Source of the DNA: an uncultured Sulfurovum sp.
GTDB lineage: Bacteria; Campylobacterota; Campylobacteria; Campylobacterales; Sulfurovaceae
Assembly (NCBI GenBank): GCA_902727905.1
Contig: CACVAR010000277.1
Coordinates: 1-19,592, forward strand
Direction of reading: 5' to 3'
Length of the DNA stretch: 19,592 nucleotides
The position numbers were made by a program, and so were the translations under genes. This document shows positions 1 through 5,912 of this stretch, piece after piece (position 1 is the first letter of the stretch; every line of letters starts with the position of its first letter). Under the pieces are notes generated by a model. That model had not been told where the DNA came from. It saw only the letters and a program-made list of their open reading frames with translations, and did not search any database.

Positions 1-131
1 TTTAGTTCTTCACCTGAAATATTCTTTACTATTTGTGTTGTACCTTGCTCTGTAATAGAAATATCTTCTAGTACTTCTTCTGCTTGTAGGCTAGCGATAA
101 CTGCTACCGATAAGTAAATGACTCTTTTCAT
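1..131 (-). CDS. TonB-dependent receptor, N-terminal fragment (partial, runs off left edge)
   Basis: Only the first 43 codons are in the window. Translation from the ATG at 131 gives a signal peptide (Lys-Arg followed by a hydrophobic stretch ending near SLQA), then VLEDISITEQGTTQIVKNIS and GEEL. This resembles the mature start of TonB-dependent outer-membrane receptors, where a short segment leads into the plug domain. Such receptors import metal chelates, cobalamin or other large ligands using TonB energy. An AGAAGG ribosome binding site lies about 11 nt before the start. The gene is downstream of and co-oriented with the Cys-rich peptide gene at 222-401, and an operator-like repeat lies at 185-199. 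The ligand cannot be told from this fragment. Family assignment is an inference from the short N-terminus. Confidence 0.6.
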   Translation of the reverse strand, partial: MKRVIYLSVAVIASLQAEEVLEDISITEQGTTQIVKNISGEEL

Positions 132-184
132 CTATAATTGACCTTCTTTGTATAATTGTTTGCAGACAATATATATAAGAACTG

Positions 185-199
185 TTAATTTAGTGTTAA
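185..199 (-). promoter_or_regulatory. Operator-like direct repeat, copy 1 (before TonB receptor gene)
   Basis: Reads TTAATTTAGTGTTAA on the plus strand, two GTTAA/TTAA half-sites spaced 11 bp apart as in OmpR-family response-regulator sites. It matches 14 of 15 bases of the copy at 449-463. On the minus strand a TATATT (173-168) lies exactly 11 nt downstream and may be the -10 box of the receptor gene. Function is inferred. Confidence 0.45.
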
Positions 200-221
200 A
201 TAAGTTTTTAATAGAGTAAGA

Positions 222-401
222 TTACTTTCCTGAGTTACATTTTACAGCACCACATTTTCCTGTAGCACATTTTCCTCCACATGGTGGTTTTTCTTCATTT
301 TCTATTTGCATTGATGTTGGTTTATTGACTATGGTGATTGCAGAAAGTGATAGTGTTATAGCTATAAGTAGTACTATACTTGTTAAGATTGTTTTTTTCA
401 T
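222..401 (-). CDS. Small exported Cys-rich peptide (59 aa, GKC motifs)
   Basis: Fifty-nine codons from the ATG at 401 to a TAA at 222, preceded by AAAGGAAAT as ribosome binding site. Residues 1-21 form a signal peptide or signal anchor (KK then a long Leu/Ile/Ala run, possible cleavage after LSLSA). The tail is CGGKCATGKCGAVKCNSGK, residues 41-59, with four Cys spaced 3, 4 and 4 residues apart and repeated GKC. Such GKCG-type tails occur in small secreted metal-binding peptides, including HvfA/bufferin-type precursors whose cysteines are modified by MNIO (DUF692) enzymes. No DUF692 gene is visible here, so modification is speculative. A periplasmic or exported metal-binding peptide is the most cautious reading. 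It sits between a TonB receptor gene and a histidine kinase gene and has an operator-like repeat upstream. Confidence 0.75.
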   Translation of the reverse strand: MKKTILTSIVLLIAITLSLSAITIVNKPTSMQIENEEKPPCGGKCATGKCGAVKCNSGK

Positions 402-448
402 TTATAATTTCCTTTTATGTTTTGCCATAAAATAGTACTACCGAATTA

Positions 449-463
449 TTAATTTACTGTTAA
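449..463 (-). promoter_or_regulatory. Operator-like direct repeat, copy 2 (between Cys-rich peptide and kinase genes)
   Basis: Reads TTAATTTACTGTTAA on the plus strand, with half-sites 11 bp apart and one mismatch to copy 1. On the minus strand a TACTAT (437-432) follows after exactly 11 nt and could be the -10 box of the Cys-rich gene. The site is also only 24 nt upstream of the kinase start at 488, so it could act in both directions. Confidence 0.45.
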
Positions 464-487
464 TCCAACCCTAGCTATGATTCTTTT

Positions 488-1309
488 ATGAAAAACAAAC
501 TTTTAGTACTTATATTTTTCTACCTTTTAGTATTGCTTATTATTCTCTATGGATTCCTTTCGGAAGATGTTGAGTTGATTGTGCCTTCATTAATGGTATT
601 AGTTATTTTGTTGATATTAGGATTTATAGTAAACACCTATGTTCTGAAAAAAAAGTACCAGATAGACGAAAATGTTTTGCATTTAACAAAAGAGATATTA
701 CATGAGTTAGCGATTCCCATTTCCACTATTCAAGCAAACTCATTACTTTTAAGTCGTACATTGAAAGAGGATGAAAAGTCCATGAAGCGTTTAGGGAGAA
801 TTGAAGATTCATCTAAGCGTCTCGAAAGGCTTTATGAAGAACTACTTTATAGTATTAAAAAAGAGATACAGACTGTTGAACGAGAAAAGACAGATATTGT
901 AGCACTTATTGAAGAACGAGTTAAAATTATGCGACTATTAAATCGTAATTCATTTGTACTTGAACTAGAAGCACATAGTTTAATGGTTGATAAGATAGGT
1001 TTTGAGAAAATGCTAGATAATATTTTAACCAATGCGATGAAATATTCACCCAAAGAGAGTCAGATAGAGCTTAGATTAAAAGATGGACTATTAACCATTC
1101 AAGACCATGGGATAGGTATGGATGCTGATGCTTTGAAGAATGTCTATAATAGATATTATCAATCAAGTAATACTAATCGTGGAGAAGGTATTGGACTTGC
1201 ATTGGTTAGAGCTTATTGTTTGGATGAAAAGATAGAGATTGAGATAGAATCCCAGAAGAATCAAGGGACAGTCGTTAGGCTAAATTTGAGTCAGATTCTT
1301 ACGGTATAA
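488..1309 (+). CDS. Membrane sensor histidine kinase (273 aa)
   Basis: Two transmembrane segments (about residues 4-22 and 31-49) joined by a loop of under ten residues leave almost no periplasmic sensor, so this is an intramembrane-sensing type kinase. The cytoplasmic part has an H-box HELAIP with the phosphoacceptor His72, a coiled dimerisation region to about 125, an N-box DNILTNAMKYSP (177-188), a G1 box DHGIGMD (206-212) and a G2 box RGEGIGLALV (231-240), all intact. It should autophosphorylate and pass phosphate to a response regulator, but no regulator gene adjoins it in this window, which is unusual for the family. No clear ribosome binding site precedes the ATG, so the start is the least certain part. 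The AMIN lipoprotein gene follows after 24 nt. Its closeness to the repeat at 449-463 suggests a link to the two minus-strand genes. Confidence 0.9.
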   Translation: MKNKLLVLIFFYLLVLLIILYGFLSEDVELIVPSLMVLVILLILGFIVNTYVLKKKYQIDENVLHLTKEILHELAIPISTIQANSLLLSRTLKEDEKSMKRLGRIEDSSKRLERLYEELLYSIKKEIQTVEREKTDIVALIEERVKIMRLLNRNSFVLELEAHSLMVDKIGFEKMLDNILTNAMKYSPKESQIELRLKDGLLTIQDHGIGMDADALKNVYNRYYQSSNTNRGEGIGLALVRAYCLDEKIEIEIESQKNQGTVVRLNLSQILTV

Positions 1310-1333
1310 TAAATTAAATATAAAGGGTTTAGA

Positions 1334-1948
1334 ATGAAAAAAAGTATTTTATTAATAATATATATGTTGCTCTTCTTAGCTTGTGAAACAGGTGTAAGGT
1401 ATGATGATAACGAGACAATTAAAAAAGTGAGTACACAGTCAGCTCAAAGTGGTGTGGGGAATCGTAGTATTGAAGATTTACTTGAGAAAAATGATGAACG
1501 AAAAGAAGTTTTTGATGATGATTTACATCCGATAATGGTTGCAAATGATGAACCTAAAATAATTGCTGAGGACATTAAGATTTTTTCTAATGATATTAAA
1601 GTGAATGGCTTAGAGGTTAGAAACATAAGAGAAGGAATACATAATGACTATTTACGATTAGTTTTTGACGTTTTTGATTCTTCTAAGCCTGCTTATTCAG
1701 TAGGAAAGTATGAAGCTAGTTATAATGCTACAAAGAAATACATAAAAGTTATTTTATATGACTATAAGGGTTTTGCAGCACCCATCCCCTCTTTTCCTTC
1801 TTCTTCTATTGTAGAACAGATACATTTTGAGCAGTATCCTAAAGAGAAAGGTTTAAAGTTTCATATTCAATTGCGTAATGAAACTACTGTAAAAGTTTTT
1901 GATTTGAAAAGTCCAGCAAGATTAGTTTTTGATATTAATGCTATTTAG
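1334..1948 (+). CDS. AMIN-domain lipoprotein (204 aa)
   Basis: The N-terminus is a lipoprotein signal with lipobox LFLAC (Cys17), so the protein is probably anchored in the inner or outer membrane facing the periplasm. Residues 18-85 are acidic and low in order. Residues about 88-203 fit an AMIN domain: alternating beta strands with LRLVFDVF (107-114) and a closing PARLVFDI (194-201), typical of domains that bind peptidoglycan or localise amidases and secretin partners. No catalytic domain follows, so it likely acts as a binding or targeting protein. An AAAGGG ribosome binding site precedes the ATG and the gene is co-directional with the kinase (24-nt gap) and with arsC (28-nt gap), so a shared transcript is plausible. 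The cellular role is unknown. Confidence 0.75.
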   Translation: MKKSILLIIYMLLFLACETGVRYDDNETIKKVSTQSAQSGVGNRSIEDLLEKNDERKEVFDDDLHPIMVANDEPKIIAEDIKIFSNDIKVNGLEVRNIREGIHNDYLRLVFDVFDSSKPAYSVGKYEASYNATKKYIKVILYDYKGFAAPIPSFPSSSIVEQIHFEQYPKEKGLKFHIQLRNETTVKVFDLKSPARLVFDINAI

Positions 1949-1976
1949 ATAAGATTTCAAAAAACTAGGATTTATA

Positions 1977-2330
1977 ATGGATAAAATTAGTATATGGCAT
2001 AACCCAAGATGTTCAAAGTCAAGAGACTCACTTAAACTTCTTCAAGACAAAGAGATAGATGCTGAAGTTGTAAAGTACTTAGATGAGGTTCCAAGTAAGG
2101 AAGAGTTAGAAGAGATGCTTAAAATGCTGGGTATGAATTCAGCCAGAGAACTTATGCGAACTAAGGAAGCTGTTTATAAAGAATTAAATTTAAAAGATGA
2201 AACATCTGAAATGGCACTTATAGAAGCCATGCTAGCAAATCCAAAACTTATTGAACGACCCATTGTTATTAAAGGTAATAGAGCTGCCATTGGTCGTCCT
2301 ATTGAAAAAGTTATTGAACTTTTAGGATAA
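1977..2330 (+). CDS. arsC: ArsC-family arsenate reductase (glutaredoxin type)
   Basis: A 117-residue thioredoxin-fold protein with N-terminal HNPRCSKSR, placing the catalytic Cys at 12, and Arg61, Arg94 (in ERPIV) and Arg107 (in GRPIE). These match the Cys12/Arg60/Arg94/Arg107 set of the well-studied R773 plasmid ArsC. The family reduces arsenate to arsenite with glutathione and glutaredoxin. Some close relatives (Spx/YffB-like) have other roles, but the full Arg set favours a true ArsC. Length is normal for a chromosomal member. No arsenic efflux or ArsR gene is next to it, so it is an isolated copy downstream of the AMIN gene. A CTAGGA sequence serves as a modest ribosome binding site. A hairpin terminator follows at 2342-2366. 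Confidence 0.88.
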   Translation: MDKISIWHNPRCSKSRDSLKLLQDKEIDAEVVKYLDEVPSKEELEEMLKMLGMNSARELMRTKEAVYKELNLKDETSEMALIEAMLANPKLIERPIVIKGNRAAIGRPIEKVIELLG

Positions 2331-2341
2331 TTATTCTAATG

Positions 2342-2366
2342 AGAACCAGTACTATTGGTTCTTTTC
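2342..2366 (+). terminator. Intrinsic terminator after arsC
   Basis: Seven-bp stem AGAACCA/TGGTTCT with a 7-nt loop (2349-2355), followed by TTTTCT. Its 5' arm partly overlaps a longer-range stem (2336-2344 with 2413-2421), so the RNA may fold in two ways. The rest of 2367-2495 holds an A/T-rich hairpin (ATGAAAA 2376-2382 / TTTTCAT 2388-2394) and no gene that I can support. Confidence 0.65.
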
Positions 2367-2498
2367 TAAATAAAAATGAAAAAATAATTTTCATAATACC
2401 TACTTATAAGCCTCTCATTAGTTTCTTTTTGTTACCATTCGCGACCTAAATTATAGACTAGCTCTGGGTTTAGTGTAATTCTACGTGAAGAATTTTTA

Positions 2499-2504
2499 TA
2501 TAAT
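2499..2504 (+). promoter_or_regulatory. Promoter -10 box of the alpha ribosomal operon
   Basis: A TATAAT lies 108 nt before rpmJ, within a T-rich context and without a clear TTGACA at -35, as is common in this phylum. It implies that rpmJ-rpsM-rpsK-rpsD-rpoA-rplQ is transcribed from its own promoter, with a leader of about 100 nt. Confidence 0.55.
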
Positions 2505-2526
2505 TCGCACTGATTATATAAGAGTT

Positions 2527-2570
2527 GGTTGGATAAAGCTTCTTTTTTTAAGAGGTTGATTCATCCAACC
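2527..2570 (+). promoter_or_regulatory. Structured leader hairpin upstream of rpmJ
   Basis: Outer stem GGTTGGAT (2527-2534) with ATCCAACC (2563-2570) encloses an inner stem GCTTCTT (2538-2544) with AAGAGGT (2550-2556, two G-U pairs) around a T5 loop. It lies between the promoter and rpmJ and is a candidate binding site for autogenous control, the S4 protein being the repressor of this operon in E. coli. The mechanism here is inferred. Confidence 0.45.
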
Positions 2571-2612
2571 ATAAACGCGTATAGGTGCAAAAACACACTA
2601 TAGGAGTAACCA

Positions 2613-2726
2613 ATGAAGGTTAGACCATCAGTAAAAAAAATGTGTGATGACTGTAAGATTATTAAGCGAAAAGGTATCGTAAGAATTATCTGCAAGAATC
2701 CAAAACATAAACAAAGACAAGGATAA
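2613..2726 (+). CDS. rpmJ: 50S ribosomal protein L36
   Basis: Thirty-seven codons encoding MKVRPSVKKM and a zinc ribbon with Cys11, Cys14, Cys27 and His32, the classic zinc-binding form of L36. The protein is a small late-assembly component of the large subunit that contacts 23S rRNA. An ATAGGAGTAA ribosome binding site precedes the ATG. It is the first gene of the operon and its stop is two nt before the rpsM start. In many bacteria infA and secY precede it, but here the upstream gene is arsC. Confidence 0.95.
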   Translation: MKVRPSVKKMCDDCKIIKRKGIVRIICKNPKHKQRQG

Positions 2727-2728
2727 GC

Positions 2729-3091
2729 ATGGCACGTATATCAGGTGTTGATTTACCAAAGAAAAAAAGAATGGAGTATGCACTTACTTACATTTTCGGT
2801 ATAGGTGTACATACTTCAAGAAAAATTCTTGATGCTACAGGTGTTGATTATAACACTAGAGTTTTTGAATTAACAGATGCGCAAGCAGCGTTAATCCGTA
2901 ACGAAATTCAAGAAAATGTAATGGTGGAAGGTGACCTTCGTAAGAAAGTAACACTTGACATTAAAGCACTTATGGATTTAGGTTCATATAGAGGTCTTAG
3001 ACATAGACGTGGTCTTCCATGTAGAGGTCAAAAGACTAAAACAAACGCTAGAACTCGTAAGGGTAAAAGAAAAACTGTTGGCGCAGCATAA
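2729..3091 (+). CDS. rpsM: 30S ribosomal protein S13
   Basis: A 120-residue protein starting MARISGVDLP, with the helix-two-turns-helix core (IFGIGVHTSR, about 23-32) and the basic C-terminal tail RGLRHRRGLPCRGQKTKTNA that reaches into the decoding region near the P-site tRNA and forms intersubunit bridges. Length is normal. The ATG follows rpmJ by two nt and its AAGG ribosome binding site lies inside the end of rpmJ, so the two genes are likely translationally coupled. The next gene is rpsK after 14 nt. Confidence 0.97.
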   Translation: MARISGVDLPKKKRMEYALTYIFGIGVHTSRKILDATGVDYNTRVFELTDAQAALIRNEIQENVMVEGDLRKKVTLDIKALMDLGSYRGLRHRRGLPCRGQKTKTNARTRKGKRKTVGAA

Positions 3092-3105
3092 GCGAGGAAT
3101 GATTA

Positions 3106-3480
3106 ATGGCTAAGAAAAAAGCAAAAAAGAATATTGCTAAAGGCGTTGTTTACGTAGCAGCTACCTTTAACAATACAGTAATTACAGTTACTGATGAAAT
3201 GGGAAATGTTCTTGCTTGGAGTTCTGCTGGTGCTTTAGGATTTAAAGGTTCTAAAAAATCAACTCCTTTTGCAGCAACAGAAGCTGTAGCTGATGCAATG
3301 ACAAAAGCAATGGAACATGGCGTTAAAGAAGTTGGTATCAAAGTACAAGGACCTGGTTCTGGTAGAGATACTGCTGTTAAAGCGATTGGTGCAACAGAAG
3401 GAATTAGAGTAGCTTGGTTAAAAGATATTACTCCATTACCTCACAACGGTTGTCGTCCTCCTAAGCAGAGAAGAGTTTAA
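3106..3480 (+). CDS. rpsK: 30S ribosomal protein S11
   Basis: A 124-residue protein with a Lys-rich N-terminus followed by the conserved NNTVITVTDEMGNVLAWSSA and GFKGSKKSTPFAA blocks and the C-terminal PHNGCRPPKQRRV. S11 forms part of the 30S platform near the E site and the Shine-Dalgarno helix. GAGGAA precedes the start. It is followed by a 49-nt spacer that contains a small hairpin (AATCAC 3479-3484 with GTGATT 3489-3494), then by rpsD. Confidence 0.97.
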   Translation: MAKKKAKKNIAKGVVYVAATFNNTVITVTDEMGNVLAWSSAGALGFKGSKKSTPFAATEAVADAMTKAMEHGVKEVGIKVQGPGSGRDTAVKAIGATEGIRVAWLKDITPLPHNGCRPPKQRRV

Positions 3481-3529
3481 TCACTTAGGTGATTGAATAT
3501 ATTTAATAGAATAATTAAAGGTATTACAA

Positions 3530-4156
3530 ATGGCAAGATATAGAGGTCCAGTTGAAAAACTAGAGCGAAGACTTGGTGTTGATCTCGGCTTAAAAGGTGA
3601 GAGAAGACTTGCAGGTAAATCAGCTTTAGAAAAAAGACCATACCCACCAGGGCAACACGGTCAAAGAAGAACAAAGTTAAGTGAATATGGTGAGCAGCTT
3701 CAAGAGAAGCAAAAAGCTAAATTCATGTACGGTGTTTCTGAAAAACAATTTAGAGCACTTTTTGCTGAAGCTAAAAGACAAGATGGAAATACAGGGGCAA
3801 TCCTTATTCAACTTCTTGAGCAAAGACTTGATAATGTAGTTTACAGAATGGGTTTTGCAACTACTAGAAGATTTGCTAGACAACTTACAAACCATGGACA
3901 CATTCTTGTTGATGGAAAAAGAGTTGATATTCCATCATTTAGAGTTAAACCAGGTCAAAAGATTGAAGTTAAGGAAGCTAGTAAAGCAAATCCACAAGTT
4001 GTGAGAGCAATGGAATTAACTAATCAAACAGGTATGGTTGAATGGGTAGATGTTGAAAAAGAGAAATTATTTGGAATGTTTACTAGAATTCCAAACAGAG
4101 ATGAAATTTCAATTCCAGTAGAAGAGCGTTTAATCGTTGAGCTTTACTCTAAGTAG
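3530..4156 (+). CDS. rpsD: 30S ribosomal protein S4
   Basis: A 208-residue primary rRNA-binding protein that starts 30S assembly. The N-terminal region MARYRGPVEKLERRLGVDL lacks the Cys zinc knuckle of the zinc-type S4. The S4 RNA-binding domain spans about 98-160 (QRLDNVVYRMGFATTRRFAR then HILVDGKRVDIPSFRVKPGQ). In E. coli S4 represses its own operon through the mRNA leader, which makes the hairpin at 2527-2570 worth testing. A weak AAAGG ribosome binding site precedes the start, within the hairpin-bearing rpsK-rpsD spacer. Confidence 0.97.
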   Translation: MARYRGPVEKLERRLGVDLGLKGERRLAGKSALEKRPYPPGQHGQRRTKLSEYGEQLQEKQKAKFMYGVSEKQFRALFAEAKRQDGNTGAILIQLLEQRLDNVVYRMGFATTRRFARQLTNHGHILVDGKRVDIPSFRVKPGQKIEVKEASKANPQVVRAMELTNQTGMVEWVDVEKEKLFGMFTRIPNRDEISIPVEERLIVELYSK

Positions 4157-4178
4157 TAATTAGTAAAAAAGGCAAAGA

Positions 4179-5180
4179 ATGAAAAAAATTAAAGTAGCAC
4201 CATCACTTCCAGAAAATGTAGAAGTAAATGAATTGGGCGAAAACAGATCTGAAGTTATTGCCTATCCTTTTGAAAGTGGATACGCTATTACTTTGGCACA
4301 TCCATTAAGAAGACTCATTTTAGGTTCTTCTGTAGGGTATGCACCAATCTCAATGAAAATTGAGGGTGCAGCACATGAGTTTGACTCTGTTCGTGGTATG
4401 CATGAAGATGTTGCTGTATTTATCATTAACCTTAAAAATATTCGTTTTAAACTAGCTGATGGTCTTGAAAGATTAGAAGTTTCTTACAGCTTTAATGGGC
4501 CTAGAGAAATTACAGCTGCTGATTTAGTTAATGATGATGTTGAAATTGTTAACCCTGATGCTTTTTTAGCAACACTTAACGAAGATGCAGTATTAAACTT
4601 TACAGTAGTAATTGCTCAAGGTTTAGGTTATGTACAAAGTGAAGACCTAAGAGATGAAGTTGCAAGTGATAGTATCGCTTTAGATGCTTTTTTTACACCA
4701 GTTAAAAAAGCAAACTATGACATTCAAAACGTTTTGGTTGAAGATAACCCTAACTATGAAAAAATTGTCTTTGATATTGAAACAGATGGTCAAGTGACTC
4801 CTGTGGATGCGTTTACTAATGCCTTAGAGACAATGTATAAGCAACTTTCAGTATTTAATGGTGTACTTGATGTTGAAATCAACGCTACGCCAATTAAACG
4901 TTCTAATGATGACTCTGAAATTAAAGCGTACCTTGAACCTATTGAATCTTTAGGTTTATCGGCACGTTCATTTAATTCTCTTGACAGAGCTGGAATGAAA
5001 GTTGTTGGAGAATTAGTTCTTATGACCACAACAGAGATTAAAAACATTAAAAACCTTGGTAAGAAATCATTAGATGAAATTGCTGATTGTTTAGAAACTC
5101 TAGGTTATGGTGAAGACTTCGAATTAGCAGACAGTACAAGAGTTAATCTTGTTAAGAAAATTGAGCAGATTAAAGAATAA
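4179..5180 (+). CDS. rpoA: RNA polymerase alpha subunit
   Basis: A 333-residue subunit of normal length. The N-terminal domain (1-232), for dimerisation and for assembly with beta and beta-prime, includes GYAITLAHPLRRLILGS (34-50). A flexible linker at about 233-250 leads to a C-terminal domain that contacts UP-element DNA and activators. There Arg263 (SARSFN) matches the DNA-contacting Arg265 of E. coli and GKKS (294-297) matches the second helix-hairpin-helix contact. The start ATG has an AAAGGC ribosome binding site. It lies between rpsD and rplQ, the usual position, giving joint control of ribosomal proteins and polymerase. Confidence 0.97.
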   Translation: MKKIKVAPSLPENVEVNELGENRSEVIAYPFESGYAITLAHPLRRLILGSSVGYAPISMKIEGAAHEFDSVRGMHEDVAVFIINLKNIRFKLADGLERLEVSYSFNGPREITAADLVNDDVEIVNPDAFLATLNEDAVLNFTVVIAQGLGYVQSEDLRDEVASDSIALDAFFTPVKKANYDIQNVLVEDNPNYEKIVFDIETDGQVTPVDAFTNALETMYKQLSVFNGVLDVEINATPIKRSNDDSEIKAYLEPIESLGLSARSFNSLDRAGMKVVGELVLMTTTEIKNIKNLGKKSLDEIADCLETLGYGEDFELADSTRVNLVKKIEQIKE

Positions 5181-5201
5181 GCTCTAAATAAAGGAACATA
5201 C

Positions 5202-5549
5202 ATGAGACATAGACATGGATACCGTAGATTAAGCAGAACTTCTGCACATAGAGCTGCGTTGTTAAAAAATCTCTCTATTGCTCTTATTAAAGCTGGGAAG
5301 ATTGAAACAACACTTCCAAAAGCAAAAGAGCTTAGTAGATATTTTGAAAAACTTATCAGTAAAGGTTTAAGTGGAGAAAATGCACATAAAGCAGTATTTG
5401 CACTTTTACAAGATAAAGAATGTACTAATAAGTTAGTAACAGAGATTTCTCCAGAATATGCTGAGAGAAATGGTGGTTATACTAGAATCATCAAAACACG
5501 TATGCGTCGTGGTGATGCAGCGCCAATGGCAATTATCGAACTTGTATAA
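5202..5549 (+). CDS. rplQ: 50S ribosomal protein L17
   Basis: A 115-residue protein starting MRHRHGYRRLSRTSAHRAAL, the signature N-terminus of L17, and ending in the RGDAAPMAIIELV block. It binds 23S rRNA near the peptide exit tunnel. AAAGGAA serves as ribosome binding site. It is the last gene of the alpha operon, and a strong terminator begins nine nt after the stop. Confidence 0.97.
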   Translation: MRHRHGYRRLSRTSAHRAALLKNLSIALIKAGKIETTLPKAKELSRYFEKLISKGLSGENAHKAVFALLQDKECTNKLVTEISPEYAERNGGYTRIIKTRMRRGDAAPMAIIELV

Positions 5550-5557
5550 TTGTTTTT

Positions 5558-5589
5558 AAATTGAGGAACTTTTCCTCAATTTCTTCTTT
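5558..5589 (+). terminator. Intrinsic terminator of the alpha operon
   Basis: A perfect 11-bp stem AAATTGAGGAA (5558-5568) with TTCCTCAATTT (5572-5582) around a 3-nt loop, followed by a T-rich run with two interrupting C residues. Confidence 0.85.
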
Positions 5590-5647
5590 AAATCAATTCT
5601 TTCTTTAAAAACTATAACAACATAAAATTAATTATATATATTTATGC

Positions 5648-5669
5648 ATAATTTATAATTATAAATTAT
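5648..5669. repeat. Perfect 22-bp A/T palindrome
   Basis: A 22-bp perfect inverted repeat made only of A and T, centred on AATT in the gene-free stretch between rplQ and the small gene at 5769. It may be a cruciform or protein-binding site, or chance in very AT-rich DNA. Confidence 0.35.
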
Positions 5670-5703
5670 TCTAATATTTAATTTAATTTTAAAATTATCA
5701 CTC

Positions 5704-5709
5704 TATAAT
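5704..5709 (+). promoter_or_regulatory. Promoter -10 box for the 30-codon gene
   Basis: A consensus TATAAT in the context CACTCTATAATAAAA lies 59 nt before the ATG at 5769, without a clear -35 hexamer. It would give a transcript of about 200 nt ending at the terminator at 5880-5912. Confidence 0.5.
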
Positions 5710-5768
5710 AAAAATGTCAAGAGAATATATTAAATTTTATTTTTAATATAAAATACAAAGGAGATGAC

Positions 5769-5861
5769 ATGAAGGGCATATTTGCAAAGGTAATAACTTT
5801 TCTTTTTTATAAGAGTGAAAGAAAGTTACCTGAAATACAAATTCGACTTATGAAACCATAA
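5769..5861 (+). CDS. Unrecognised 30-residue small protein
   Basis: Thirty codons (MKGIFAKVITFLF then YKSERKLPEIQIRLMKP) starting seven nt after a strong AAGGAG ribosome binding site and ending TAA. Residues 4-13 are hydrophobic and could lie on or partly in a membrane. The C-terminal half is basic, with six Lys/Arg in 16 residues. I do not recognise a family. It has its own TATAAT, and a stem-loop terminator with T6 begins 18 nt after the stop, so it looks like a complete one-gene transcription unit. It could be a small membrane-associated protein, a leader peptide, or a coding region within a small RNA. Evidence for being a gene is its signals rather than its length. Confidence 0.5.
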   Translation: MKGIFAKVITFLFYKSERKLPEIQIRLMKP

Positions 5862-5879
5862 CTCTAATTTGTAGGAAAG

Positions 5880-5912
5880 ATAGTTCTCTTGTAGGAGGGA
5901 GAACTATTTTTT
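5880..5912 (+). terminator. Intrinsic terminator of the 30-codon gene
   Basis: Nine-bp stem ATAGTTCTC (5880-5888) with GAGAACTAT (5899-5907), 10-nt loop, then T6 (5907-5912). Its 3' arm overlaps the stop codon of the convergent DUF2062 gene (5904-5906 on the minus strand). Confidence 0.75.
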
